A stretch of 64,000 nucleotides of DNA from Sphingobium sp. AP49. Lineage in GTDB: Bacteria > Pseudomonadota > Alphaproteobacteria > Sphingomonadales > Sphingomonadaceae. Positions within the stretch are counted from its first letter, which is position 1; each line of letters opens with the position of its first letter. The stretch is taken from positions 2,363,501 to 2,427,500 of the forward strand of contig NZ_CP124576.1 of assembly GCF_000281715.2 (NCBI RefSeq), given 5' to 3'. Positions 45,571-53,962 of this stretch are shown one piece after another. Below the pieces are notes generated by a model. That model worked only from the letters and a program-made list of their open reading frames with translations. It did no database searches and was not told where the DNA came from. The position numbers and the translations under genes were made by a program.

Positions 45571-46538
45571 CGTCATTGATCGGCCATGACGCGCAGGCCC
45601 GGATCATGATGGCGGCGGCGGCAAGCGGCCGCATACATCATGGCTGGATATTGAGCGGTCCCAGGGGCATCGGCAAGGGGAGTTTCGCTCGCGCTATCGC
45701 GTTGCGACTGCTGGCCGATGCGACGGGTCCGGGGGTGGCCAGCGATGGAATATATGTGCCGGAGGATCATCCGGTCCGTCGCCTGATCGATGCTGGCGCG
45801 CATCCCGATTATGTCGAGCTGGCACCGCTGGAAAAAGATGGCGTGACCGCGCGCAACATCAGCGTGGATCAGATACGTGGCCTGCAGCGGCTGATCCAGT
45901 CGGCCCCGTCGCTGTCGTCGCGCCGTATCGTCGTGATCGACAGCGCTGACGATCTGGAGCGCGGTGCAGCCAATGCCTTGCTCAAAAATCTCGAAGAGCC
46001 GCCGGCCGACATGATCTTCCTGCTGGTTAGCCATGCGCCGGGACGGCTCTTGCCCACGATCCGGTCGCGGTGCCGCACGATGCGCTTTGATCCGCTTACC
46101 GACGACGCCATGATGACGATCCTGCGCCGGGAGAATGGGGCGCTGGACGCGCATGAACTGGAGGCGCTGGTGCGGGCGGGCGAGGGGTCGCCGGGGCGGG
46201 CGATGCGCTATGCCGGGCTGGATCTTGCGGCGATAGAAAAATCTCTGTCGATGATCGCGCAAGACGGCGATCCGGGTAACAGACAACGCCTGCAACTTGC
46301 CAAAGCGCTGGGAACGAAGGCTGCGCGCCCGCGCTATGAGGCGTTTCTGGAGCGTGCACCCGCGTTCATCGCCCAGGCGGCCCGAACGCGGCAGGGCTCC
46401 CCCTTGGGCCATGCCCTCGATCATTGGGAAGCGGCCAGACAGTTGGCGGGGGGCGCGATCATCCTGTCTCTCGACCCCGGATCGGTCGTCTTCGAGCTTG
46501 CGGGGCATGTCGCGGCGCTCGCGCCAAGCGAGGGCTGA
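45567..46538 (+). CDS. holB: DNA polymerase III delta-prime subunit
   Basis: A 323-residue clamp-loader subunit. AAA+ core with GPRGIGKGS at the P-loop position, VIDSADDLERGAANALLKNLEEPP and the SRCRTMRFDPL segment (sensor/arginine finger region). The zinc-binding cysteines of E. coli delta-prime are absent, as in many alphaproteobacterial HolB proteins. ATG 45567 overlaps the tmk stop. Followed 43 bp later by metG. Confidence 0.93.
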   Translation: MTSLIGHDAQARIMMAAAASGRIHHGWILSGPRGIGKGSFARAIALRLLADATGPGVASDGIYVPEDHPVRRLIDAGAHPDYVELAPLEKDGVTARNISVDQIRGLQRLIQSAPSLSSRRIVVIDSADDLERGAANALLKNLEEPPADMIFLLVSHAPGRLLPTIRSRCRTMRFDPLTDDAMMTILRRENGALDAHELEALVRAGEGSPGRAMRYAGLDLAAIEKSLSMIAQDGDPGNRQRLQLAKALGTKAARPRYEAFLERAPAFIAQAARTRQGSPLGHALDHWEAARQLAGGAIILSLDPGSVVFELAGHVAALAPSEG

Positions 46539-46581
46539 AAAGCCGCTTTTCGCGCGAGGCAACAGCGGCTAGGGAAGCTGC

Positions 46582-48150
46582 ATGTCGAAGCCCTATACCA
46601 TCACCACCGCCATCTCCTACCCCAATGGCCGCCCGCATATCGGCCACGCCTATGAGGTGATCGCGACCGATGCGATCGCCCGCTTTCAGCGCATGATGGG
46701 CCGCGATGTCTTCTTTCAGACCGGTACGGATGAACATGGCTTGAAAATGGCCCAGACGGCGCGCGGCCGGGGTATCGAGCCACGCGAACTGGCTGATGAA
46801 ATGTCATCTTATTTCAAGGAAATGAATGACAATCTGAATATTAGCTATGATCGCTTCATCCGCACCAGCGAGCCAGACCATCATCGTGCCAGCCAGGCGA
46901 TCTGGCAGGCGATGGAAGCCAATGGCGACCTGTATCTGGGCCGCTATGAAGGCTGGTATTCGGTTCGCGACGAAGCCTTTTATGACGAGAAGGAAATCAC
47001 CGAGGGTGAAGGCGGCGCAAAGCTGTCGCCCCAGGGCACGCCGGTCGAATGGACGGTCGAGGAAAGCTGGTTCTTCCGCCTGTCCCATTATCAGGACAAG
47101 CTGCTGGAACTCTATAACAGCCAGCCGGACTTCATCCGCCCGGAAAGCCGCCGCAACGAAATTCTCCGTTTCGTCGAGGGTGGCCTTTCCGATCTCAGCA
47201 TTTCACGCACCAGCTTCGACTGGGGGGTGAAGGTGCCCGGTGCCGATGGCCATGTGATGTATGTCTGGGTCGATGCGCTGACCAACTATATCACCGGCTG
47301 CGGTTATCCCGACGATGCCGAACGGATGGCGCGCTACTGGGCCGAAGGCGGCGATATCACCCATATCATCGGCAAGGATATCGTGCGGTTTCATACGGTT
47401 TATTGGCCGGCTTTCCTGATGAGCGCGAAGTTGCCGCTCCCCAAGCAGGTCTTTGGTCACGGCTTCCTGCTGAACCGTGGCGAGAAGATGTCCAAGTCGG
47501 TCGGCAATGTTGCCGATCCGCTGGAACTGGCGGAGCGCTTCGGGGTCGACCAGTTGCGCTATTTCCTGCTGTCCGAAGTGACTTTCGGCAATGACGGCAG
47601 CTACAGCGCGGAAGCCATCGTTCAACGTTCCAACAGCGACCTGGGCAATGCCTTTGGCAATCTGGCCCAGCGTACGCTGAGTTTCATCGCGAAAAATCTG
47701 GAAGGCCACCTGCCGGCAATCAACGGCCATGACGCGGCTGATGCGGAACTGTTTGCACTGATCGACAAGGTCGTGCGCGGGGACATGCCAGCCGCCATGG
47801 GCGACCTTGCGCCGTCGGTCGCGATCGACGCCTGGCTGCGCGCCGCCTTCGCCTGCAACCAATATATCGATGCACAGGCGCCCTGGTCGCTGCGCAAGAC
47901 CGACCCGCAGCGGATGGAGACGGTGCTGGCTACGCTCTACATTTCGATCGCCCAACTGGCGGTCGCGATCCAGCCGGTGATCCCGGCCAGCGCCACGGCC
48001 TTGCTCGACCATATGGGCGTACCGGCGGACAAGCGCAGCTATGACGCGATCGGCGATCATTGGTACAGCAGCCTGGCCGAAAGCGATTTCGTGCTGGCTG
48101 CGCCCAAGCCGCTCTTCCCGCGCCTGGAATTGACCGAAGCGGACGCCTGA
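46582..48150 (+). CDS. metG: Methionyl-tRNA synthetase (zinc-free type)
   Basis: A 522-residue class I synthetase charging tRNA-Met. HIGH is in NGRPHIGHAYEV, KMSKS in NRGEKMSKSVGN, and VDALTNYITG is characteristic. The connective peptide (WYSVRDEAFYDEKEI onward) has no cysteine, so the zinc knuckle is missing, and there is no C-terminal EMAP-like dimerisation domain. This fits the shorter alphaproteobacterial form. RBS AGGGAAG lies before ATG. Confidence 0.96.
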   Translation: MSKPYTITTAISYPNGRPHIGHAYEVIATDAIARFQRMMGRDVFFQTGTDEHGLKMAQTARGRGIEPRELADEMSSYFKEMNDNLNISYDRFIRTSEPDHHRASQAIWQAMEANGDLYLGRYEGWYSVRDEAFYDEKEITEGEGGAKLSPQGTPVEWTVEESWFFRLSHYQDKLLELYNSQPDFIRPESRRNEILRFVEGGLSDLSISRTSFDWGVKVPGADGHVMYVWVDALTNYITGCGYPDDAERMARYWAEGGDITHIIGKDIVRFHTVYWPAFLMSAKLPLPKQVFGHGFLLNRGEKMSKSVGNVADPLELAERFGVDQLRYFLLSEVTFGNDGSYSAEAIVQRSNSDLGNAFGNLAQRTLSFIAKNLEGHLPAINGHDAADAELFALIDKVVRGDMPAAMGDLAPSVAIDAWLRAAFACNQYIDAQAPWSLRKTDPQRMETVLATLYISIAQLAVAIQPVIPASATALLDHMGVPADKRSYDAIGDHWYSSLAESDFVLAAPKPLFPRLELTEADA

Positions 48151-48154
48151 CATC

Positions 48155-48943
48155 ATGCTGATCGACAGTCACTGCCACCTCAATTACAAGGGGTTGATCG
48201 AGGATCAGCAGAATGTGCTGGAACGTGCCCGCAGCACCGGTGTTGACCTGATGCTCAACATCGCCACCCGAGAGAGCGAATGGGATGATGTGCTCGGCAC
48301 CGCCGTGCGCGAGGCGGATGTCTGGGCGACGGTCGGCATCCATCCGCATGAAGCGGATGAGCACTCCCATGTCGACACGGCCAAGCTGGTCGAGCGTGCG
48401 GCCCATCCGCGCGTCGTCGGCATCGGCGAGACCGGCCTTGATTATTATTATGATCATAGCGACCGCGAGCGGCAGCAGAAGAGCTTCCGCAGCCACATTG
48501 CGGCTTGCCGCGAGACCGGCCTGCCGCTGATCGTTCATACCCGCGACGCGGAAGAGGATACGCTGGCGATCCTGCGCGACGAGATGGGGAAGGGGCCTTA
48601 TGGCGGCGTTATCCACTGTTTCACCGCCAGCGGCGCCTTTGCCGATGCCGCGCTGGAACTGGGCTTTTATATCAGCATTTCGGGTATCGTGACCTTCAAA
48701 AGCGCGAAGGATTTGCAGGAAACCGCTGCTCGCCTACCGCTCGATCGGCTGCTGGTGGAAACGGATTCGCCTTTCCTCGCCCCCGTACCCCATCGTGGCA
48801 AAGCATGTGAACCGGCCTTCGTGGCCGACACGGCCCGTTTCCTCGCGAACCTGCGTGGCGAGCGCGTCGAGGAACTGGCGGCGGCAACCTCAAGCAATTT
48901 CCTCCGCCTCTTTTCCAAGATTGAGGGCCAACTGCAGGCATGA
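48155..48943 (+). CDS. TatD-family metal-dependent hydrolase
   Basis: A 262-residue TIM-barrel hydrolase with MLIDSHCHLNY (HxH), IGETGLDYYY (metal Glu), LPLIVHTRDAEEDT, GVIHCFTASG and VETDSPFLAPVPHRGKACEP. TatD proteins have 3'-5' exonuclease or deoxyribonuclease activity in DNA repair; the tatD-like gene after metG is a common order (YcfH type). 4 bp after metG, and overlaps the next gene by ATGA. Confidence 0.94.
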   Translation: MLIDSHCHLNYKGLIEDQQNVLERARSTGVDLMLNIATRESEWDDVLGTAVREADVWATVGIHPHEADEHSHVDTAKLVERAAHPRVVGIGETGLDYYYDHSDRERQQKSFRSHIAACRETGLPLIVHTRDAEEDTLAILRDEMGKGPYGGVIHCFTASGAFADAALELGFYISISGIVTFKSAKDLQETAARLPLDRLLVETDSPFLAPVPHRGKACEPAFVADTARFLANLRGERVEELAAATSSNFLRLFSKIEGQLQA

Positions 48944-49731
48944 GCCTCAAGCTGACCATCCTTGGCAGCGGCACATCCTCCGGGGTCCCCCGGATCGGCA
49001 ATGATTGGGGCGCCTGCGACCCGCAAGAACCAAAGAACCGGCGTACACGCGTCTCGATCCTGGTGGAGAGCGCAACGACACGTATCCTGGTCGACACATC
49101 GCCGGACATGCGGGCGCAGTTGCTGGCGGCTGGCGTGATCGACATTCACGCGATCCTGTGGACCCACGACCATGCCGACCACAGCCACGGCATCGACGAT
49201 GTTCGCCAACTATTCCATCATCGTGGCGCCCCGATCCCGGGCTATGCCCGCGCCCAGACCATGCGGCTGCTGAAAGATCGCTTTGGCTATGCCTTTGCAG
49301 GGAAGGGGGGCTATCCGCCGATCATCACCGGGCATGACCTGCCCGATGGGCTGCGGATCGGCGACATCGACGTGGCCTGTACCGACATGCCGCATGGCGA
49401 TATCTACTCGACCGGCTTTCGCTTCAGTCATGACAACAGCCATGTTGGATATGCCACGGATTTTCATTCGATAACGCCCGATATGCTGGCCCTATTCGAC
49501 AGTCTCGATATCTGGGTGGTCGATGCGCTGCGGGAGCGGCCGCATCCCACCCATGCCCATCTGGAAATGACATTGGACGGCATCAGGGCGACGAGACCTG
49601 CGCGCGCAATCCTGACCCATATGGACCAGAGCATGGATTATGCGACCCTGTGCGCGACTCTGCCAAAAGGCGTGGAGCCGGGTTATGATGGACTGGTTAT
49701 CGATCTGAAGAGAGGAGAGACGCGCGGATGA
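48940..49731 (+). CDS. MBL-fold metal-dependent hydrolase (PhnP-like)
   Basis: A 263-residue metallo-beta-lactamase fold protein. TILGSGTSSGVPRIG opens it; the metal site is LWTHDHADHSHGIDDVRQ, with later TDMPHGD and LTHMDQSMD. PhnP-like enzymes are cyclic phosphodiesterases; here no C-P lyase genes are near, so the substrate is open. Typically found after tatD in alphaproteobacteria. ATGA overlaps on both sides. Confidence 0.9.
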   Translation: MSLKLTILGSGTSSGVPRIGNDWGACDPQEPKNRRTRVSILVESATTRILVDTSPDMRAQLLAAGVIDIHAILWTHDHADHSHGIDDVRQLFHHRGAPIPGYARAQTMRLLKDRFGYAFAGKGGYPPIITGHDLPDGLRIGDIDVACTDMPHGDIYSTGFRFSHDNSHVGYATDFHSITPDMLALFDSLDIWVVDALRERPHPTHAHLEMTLDGIRATRPARAILTHMDQSMDYATLCATLPKGVEPGYDGLVIDLKRGETRG

Positions 49732-50381
49732 ACGGCACGGATCAGGCGATGTCCAGCCTCTGGTACCTGCTCGCCCTGGTCCTGGTCGGATCCGCGCTCA
49801 TCGGACGCCGGATTGCGTTGGGCAGCTTCGTCCGTATGGCGCTGCTCTGGGTGCTGATCTTCGGCGCGTTGCTGGGCCTCTTCACGGTCGCTCAGAAGAG
49901 TGGATTGCTTCCCCAGAAATTCGCGGCGGAAGGCGATAGGCTGATCCAGCCCGAAACCAGTGTGCAATCCTTGCCGCAACCGCCACAGCCGCCAAAGCCC
50001 ATCCAGTCCGACGGACAATTGGTGCGCATTCCGGTGGCATCCGACGGTCATTATTGGGTGGATGGCACGATCAACGGCATGCCCGTCCGCTTCCTGATCG
50101 ACAGTGGCGCGACCATCACGGCCTTGTCGGAAAATACGGCACGCGCGACCGGGCTGAATATTGACATGAACATGCCGCCCATTTCCCTCAACACCGCCAA
50201 TGGCAAGATCGAGGCACACCGTGCCAGCATCGCGACCCTCGCAGTTGGCCCGCTGCGGGCCAGCGATGTTGAGGTCGTGGTCTCGCCAGCCCTGGGCGAC
50301 GTCAATGTCATCGGCATGAACATCCTATCCCGACTCAAGAGCTGGAGCGTTGAAAATGGTGAAATGGTGCTGACACCATGA
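49728..50381 (+). CDS. Membrane-anchored retropepsin-like aspartic protease (TIGR02281 type)
   Basis: A 217-residue protein with two N-terminal hydrophobic helices (SLWYLLALVLVGSALIG, MALLWVLIFGALLGLFTV), a Pro-rich linker and a single retropepsin-like domain with the catalytic Asp125 in FLIDSGATITALS and the NVIGMNILSRL flap-side motif. Family members work as dimers in the periplasm; biological targets are not defined. ATGA overlaps both neighbours. Confidence 0.87.
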   Translation: MNGTDQAMSSLWYLLALVLVGSALIGRRIALGSFVRMALLWVLIFGALLGLFTVAQKSGLLPQKFAAEGDRLIQPETSVQSLPQPPQPPKPIQSDGQLVRIPVASDGHYWVDGTINGMPVRFLIDSGATITALSENTARATGLNIDMNMPPISLNTANGKIEAHRASIATLAVGPLRASDVEVVVSPALGDVNVIGMNILSRLKSWSVENGEMVLTP

Positions 50382-51685
50382 CGTCACATAAGAGGCTGAA
50401 TGCGGGGGCGCCCGACCAGAAGGCGCGGCTCAAGGCGATCATTGGCGGCTCCACCGGCAATCTGGTGGAATGGTATGACTGGTATGCCTATGCCGCCTTC
50501 ACCCTCTATTTCGCGCCACATTTCTTTCCGAGCGAGGATCGCACCGCGCAGTTGTTGAGCGCCGCAGGGATCTTTGCCGTGGGCTTCCTGATGCGACCGA
50601 TCGGCGCCTGGCTGATGGGCGTTTATGCCGATCGCCATGGCCGCAAGAGCGGGCTCACCTTGTCCGTCTCGCTGATGTGTGCAGGATCGCTGCTGATCGC
50701 GGTGACGCCAGGCTATGAGGTGATCGGCGTCGGAGCACCATTGCTCCTCGTCCTTGCCCGACTGATGCAGGGCCTGTCCATCGGCGGCGAATATGGCGCC
50801 AGCGCGACCTACCTCACCGAAATGGCCGGTAAGGATCGGCGCGGCTTCTATTCCAGCTTTCAATATGTGACGCTTATCGCCGGACAGTTGGTCGCGATCT
50901 GCGTCTTGCTGCTGCTGCAGTCGGTCCTCACCGAAGCCCAGCTCGACGCCTGGGGCTGGCGTATTCCCTTTGCCATTGGCGGCGCGCTTGCCGTGGTCGT
51001 GTTCTGGCTGCGTCGGGGATTGGCCGAAACACAGAGCTATGAAGTTGCCAAGGCCGAGGGCGCGCCCAAATCGGGTTTCATCGAACTGGTTACCAACCAT
51101 CCGCGCGAGACGTTGACGGTGATGCTCCTGACCGCGGGCGGGACCATCGCCTTCTATGCCTATTCCATCTATATGCAGAAATTCCTCGTCAATACGGCCG
51201 GATTTTCACGAGGAACGGCCTCGGAAATCAACGGCATAACCCTGTTTATTTTCATGCTGCTGCAACCGATGGCCGGGGCCTTGTCCGACAGGATCGGGCG
51301 CAAGCCGCTGATGGTCAGCTTCGGCATATTGGGCCTGCTCTGCACATATCCGATCTTTGCAACCCTGGCTGTAACCCGCAATCCGCTGGTGGCCGGGTTG
51401 CTGGTCATGGCCGGGCTGGTCATCGTCACTGGCTATACCTCGATCAATGCGGTGGTGAAGGCGGAATTGTTTCCAGCCCATATCCGCGCGCTGGGCGTGG
51501 CGCTGCCTTATGCCTTGGCCAATACCTTGTTCGGCGGCACGGCGGAATTTGTCGCGCTCTGGTTCAAGCAGGCCGGGATCGAGTCTGCTTTCTACGTCTA
51601 TGTGAGCGTGATGATCGCCATCTCGTTGGTGGTCTATATCCGCATGCGGGATACCCGAACGCATAGCCGGATCAGGGAGGATTGA
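50378..51685 (+). CDS. MFS transporter of the metabolite:H+ symporter type (KgtP/ProP-like)
   Basis: A 435-residue protein with twelve predicted membrane helices. GGSTGNLVEWYDWYAYAAF, YADRHGRKSGL between helices 2 and 3 and GLSIGGEYGASATYLTEMA are typical of the MHS subgroup, which imports dicarboxylates such as 2-oxoglutarate or osmolytes such as proline. Substrate not readable. It overlaps the protease gene by ATGA and is the last core gene before the dif site, 30 bp away. Confidence 0.88.
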   Translation: MTSHKRLNAGAPDQKARLKAIIGGSTGNLVEWYDWYAYAAFTLYFAPHFFPSEDRTAQLLSAAGIFAVGFLMRPIGAWLMGVYADRHGRKSGLTLSVSLMCAGSLLIAVTPGYEVIGVGAPLLLVLARLMQGLSIGGEYGASATYLTEMAGKDRRGFYSSFQYVTLIAGQLVAICVLLLLQSVLTEAQLDAWGWRIPFAIGGALAVVVFWLRRGLAETQSYEVAKAEGAPKSGFIELVTNHPRETLTVMLLTAGGTIAFYAYSIYMQKFLVNTAGFSRGTASEINGITLFIFMLLQPMAGALSDRIGRKPLMVSFGILGLLCTYPIFATLAVTRNPLVAGLLVMAGLVIVTGYTSINAVVKAELFPAHIRALGVALPYALANTLFGGTAEFVALWFKQAGIESAFYVYVSVMIAISLVVYIRMRDTRTHSRIRED

Positions 51686-51715
51686 GATTGCCCCCGGCAA
51701 TCCCGTTCCATTTGA

Positions 51716-51743
51716 ATTTAACATAATATATATTATCGAACTT
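51716..51743 (-). other. dif: dif site (XerC/XerD chromosome dimer resolution)
   Basis: A 28-bp site in an AT-rich gap. On the plus strand it has an 11-bp arm ATTTAACATAA (51716-51726), a 6-bp centre TATATA (51727-51732) and an 11-bp arm TTATCGAACTT (51733-51743). The first arm is the exact reverse complement of the E. coli XerD-binding arm TTATGTTAAAT, so the site is drawn on the minus strand with the XerC arm AAGTTCGATAA first. The inner ATAA/TTAT palindrome and 11-6-11 spacing match dif consensus. XerCD would resolve chromosome dimers here with FtsK. A plasmid-type site is unlikely given the core genes around it. Confidence 0.9.
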
Positions 51744-51762
51744 AAATGGATGTAGGAGCTAG

Positions 51763-51801
51763 TTCGAAACCGGACTCCTGCGCAACTTCGAAACTGGACT
51801 C
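51763..51801 (+). repeat. Two 15-bp direct repeats at the left IS end
   Basis: TTCGAAACCGGACTC (51763-51777) and TTCGAAACTGGACTC (51787-51801) differ at one base and are 24 bp apart, just over two helical turns. They lie just inside the presumed IS terminus, ahead of the transposase gene, and are probable transposase-binding sites. Confidence 0.7.
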
Positions 51802-51850
51802 TGGCTTCCCACCGCCCCGGACATCCAACCGGGCTTGAGGAGGTTTGAGA

Positions 51851-53266
51851 ATGTCGAACGACGACCAATGCGAGCCTCTAAATGATGAGGAAACATACGA
51901 AAGCAGTGCGATCCGCGCTTATCTCCGCAAGGAACTCAAAGCGTCCGATTTGATGGCATCGCTGGGTGTGTCACGATCGCACATGTTCGCACTCATCAAG
52001 CGGTTCCGGGAGTCTGGTCAGGAAGCACTGATCTCGAAAAAATACGGCAATAGGAACCGAGCGCGACCCGACGGCGAGAAAGAGCGCATTCTCGGAATTG
52101 TTCGTTCGCAATACGCGGACTTCGGTCCGACCCTAGCACACGAAAAGCTGGTCGAAGATCATGGCGAAAGGCTTTCAGTCGAGACGCTCCGTAAATGGAT
52201 GAAGGCGGATGGCCTTTGGACAGATCGTGCCGGTCGGAAGCCCAGGATCCATCAATCGAGAAAGCCCCGCCCCCGCCGTGGCGAACTCGTACAGGTCGAC
52301 GGCTCTTATCATCGCTGGTTTGAAAAGCGTGGTCCTGAATGCTGCCTTATTGTCTTCATCGATGACGCCACGAGTGAACTCATGCACCTTGAGTTTGTCG
52401 ATCACGAGAGTTCCTACAACTACATGAACTGCTTGAGGCGCTATCTCAATCGGTTCGGATGCCCCGAAGCCCTCTTCTCTGATCGCCACAGCGTATTTCG
52501 CGTCGCAAACGCTACAAAAGATGGCGACGTAAACGACACCCAGTTCTCCCGGGCATGTAAGCGTATCGGCATCAAAGTAATTTGTGCGAAGACTCCGCAG
52601 GCAAAAGGACGCGTCGAGCGAGCAAATCGCACCTTGCAGGACCGACTGATCAAGGAAATGCGACTACGCAAGATATCCACGATGACAGAGGGAAACGCCT
52701 ATTTACCAGAATACATGGCCGATCATAATAAGCTATTTTCTCGCGTTCCGGAAAGTGAGGAAAATGCGCATAAGCCCTTGCCTAACGAGAGTATCGACTC
52801 TCTTCTTACATATACCGATCAGCGTAAGGTCTTCAAAGACCTGTCTGTGTCCTTCAACAAAATGCGCTTCATTCTTGAGGATAGTGACGCAAGCCGTCGC
52901 GCCATCGGGAACCGGGTAACGGTCGCTGTGAGCTTAGAAGGTGACATTGACATCCTGTTTCAGGAAATCCCCCTCTCCTACACTGTGTTCGACAAAATTA
53001 GGCGAGTGCCGCAAGGGCCCGATATTGTCGATCACAAGCGCCTGAACGCCGCGCTTGAGCTCGCTGCAGGCATCGCGGACGTCGAACCGCACCACTTTAA
53101 GCGTAATAACCACATGCTAGCCGGCTTCAGGAAACATTTTCAGAACCCCACAGACCCGACAAGCGTGTCCCTACAGGAAGCGCCGCCTAAGATCAGGAAG
53201 CATCACGGTGGCCGAGCACGTGGCCCGCTCCGGCAACATCCGATTGTTATCGTAGGGCGCAACTGA
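51851..53266 (+). CDS. DDE transposase, IS1202/ISNCY type (complete)
   Basis: A 471-residue transposase. An N-terminal helix-turn-helix (ASDLMASLGVSRSHMFALIKRF, about residues 31-52) and an HTH_29/IS481-like second DNA-binding region precede the RNase-H-like core. The acidic triad reads Asp150 (LVQVDGSYHRWF), Asp211 (FSDRHSV) and Glu256 (KGRVERANRTLQDRL), D-x60-D-x44-E. A basic C-terminus follows. ATG 51851 has GGAGG 8 nt upstream. Codon use is less GC-biased than that of the genes before dif. No frameshift, so it may be functional. Confidence 0.88.
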   Translation: MSNDDQCEPLNDEETYESSAIRAYLRKELKASDLMASLGVSRSHMFALIKRFRESGQEALISKKYGNRNRARPDGEKERILGIVRSQYADFGPTLAHEKLVEDHGERLSVETLRKWMKADGLWTDRAGRKPRIHQSRKPRPRRGELVQVDGSYHRWFEKRGPECCLIVFIDDATSELMHLEFVDHESSYNYMNCLRRYLNRFGCPEALFSDRHSVFRVANATKDGDVNDTQFSRACKRIGIKVICAKTPQAKGRVERANRTLQDRLIKEMRLRKISTMTEGNAYLPEYMADHNKLFSRVPESEENAHKPLPNESIDSLLTYTDQRKVFKDLSVSFNKMRFILEDSDASRRAIGNRVTVAVSLEGDIDILFQEIPLSYTVFDKIRRVPQGPDIVDHKRLNAALELAAGIADVEPHHFKRNNHMLAGFRKHFQNPTDPTSVSLQEAPPKIRKHHGGRARGPLRQHPIVIVGRN

Positions 53267-53282
53267 CATTATCCACGTTGTC

Positions 53283-53657
53283 CTAGGATCGATCTACCTT
53301 CCCTAGCGTGCCGTCTGGCAGCATTCTTAAGGTGACGGTGGGACTTCGGTCGACAATTGAGCCATCGCCACGGTGCCGCTCGCAGAGCGTCTCGTAATAG
53401 TGGCTATTGACCGTTAGGCGTCCCGCCTCGCCACATCGCTCGCAGGACCTGGCTGATTGCCGCGAAGCATCATCGATCAGAGCAAGAACCTCAGGCGTAG
53501 CTTGATCAACATAGACCCTCAGCGTGCCGAATTTTTGTTTGGCGTCTCTAACTTTGGTTCTTGGGGCGACCTCACTGATCGCGTTAATCAAGCCGTCGAA
53601 TAGCTGCCGCCAGCCTTCTGGAATGTGATCGCGCCAGAGAGAGTTGTCGAACGCCAT
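53283..53657 (-). CDS. Small protein with zinc-ribbon-like C-terminus
   Basis: A 124-residue hypothetical. The N-terminal part (HIPEGWRQLFDGLINAISEV, KVRDAKQKFGTLRVYVD) resembles small proteins often seen in phages and mobile elements. Cys72, Cys75, Cys92 and His95 make C-x2-C-x16-C-x2-H, a plausible zinc site. ATG 53657 begins at the conserved-looking part; the frame extends upstream to 53783. Its stop is 17 bp from the transposase stop, in convergent orientation. Function unknown. Confidence 0.6.
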   Translation of the reverse strand: MAFDNSLWRDHIPEGWRQLFDGLINAISEVAPRTKVRDAKQKFGTLRVYVDQATPEVLALIDDASRQSARSCERCGEAGRLTVNSHYYETLCERHRGDGSIVDRSPTVTLRMLPDGTLGKVDRS

Positions 53658-53883
53658 AGGGGTTGCCTCGTCAGTGCCTGCTGCTGCCCAAATAGCACTA
53701 TTCTTCGCCAGCCTCAGCCGACTGGGAAAATATCGCGGAATGAGTGCGTAAGTCCGATCGCGAATTCCAGAAAAGTCCTTCAATCGGACACACTGGAGGC
53801 AAAATTAAACTCGCAGCGTAATTCTAAGCGGTGAAGGTTTAATATTCAATTTTCCTCCCCCTTATCGTTGCCTTTGTCGTGTG

Positions 53884-53911
53884 TTGACCGCAGACGTTTG
53901 CCGATGACAAT
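53884..53911 (+). promoter_or_regulatory. Candidate promoter of the Ner/Nlp-like regulator
   Basis: TTGACC (53884-53889), a 16-bp spacer and GACAAT (53906-53911), which matches four of six -10 bases. A start near 53918 would place the palindromic operator immediately downstream. Confidence 0.5.
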
Positions 53912-53921
53912 AAGTCTCAAA

Positions 53922-53942
53922 TTCTGATCAGCGGTATCAGAA
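53922..53942. promoter_or_regulatory. Operator-like inverted repeat
   Basis: TTCTGAT (53922-53928) and ATCAGAA (53936-53942) form a perfect 7-bp inverted repeat separated by 7 bp, in the leader of a gene for a small DNA-binding protein. This is the arrangement expected for autorepression. Confidence 0.5.
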
Positions 53943-53962
53943 CGATTGGAGTTGTTGGGCGT

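Larger units (their letters stand above)
51744..53282 (+). mobile_element. IS1202/ISNCY-type insertion sequence beside dif (right end not found)
   Basis: The element appears to begin 5-7 bp past the XerC-side arm of dif, at or near TGTAGGAGC (51751), and contains two subterminal repeats and one complete transposase gene. I could not find an inverted copy of the left end after the transposase, so the right boundary is arbitrary here: the end may be lost, diverged, or lie farther right with the genes up to 55.6 kb as cargo. IS1202-family elements are reported, from memory, to insert next to Xer sites, which fits this position. Confidence 0.6.
53658..53962. other. Intergenic region between zinc-ribbon gene and Ner-like gene
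   Basis: About 300 bp, AT-richer than the core genome. It holds the promoter and operator-like palindrome of the next gene (listed separately); the rest shows no gene or IS end I can support. The segment GTCC-TTCAATC-GGAC near 53774 is a weak inverted repeat. Confidence 0.4.
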
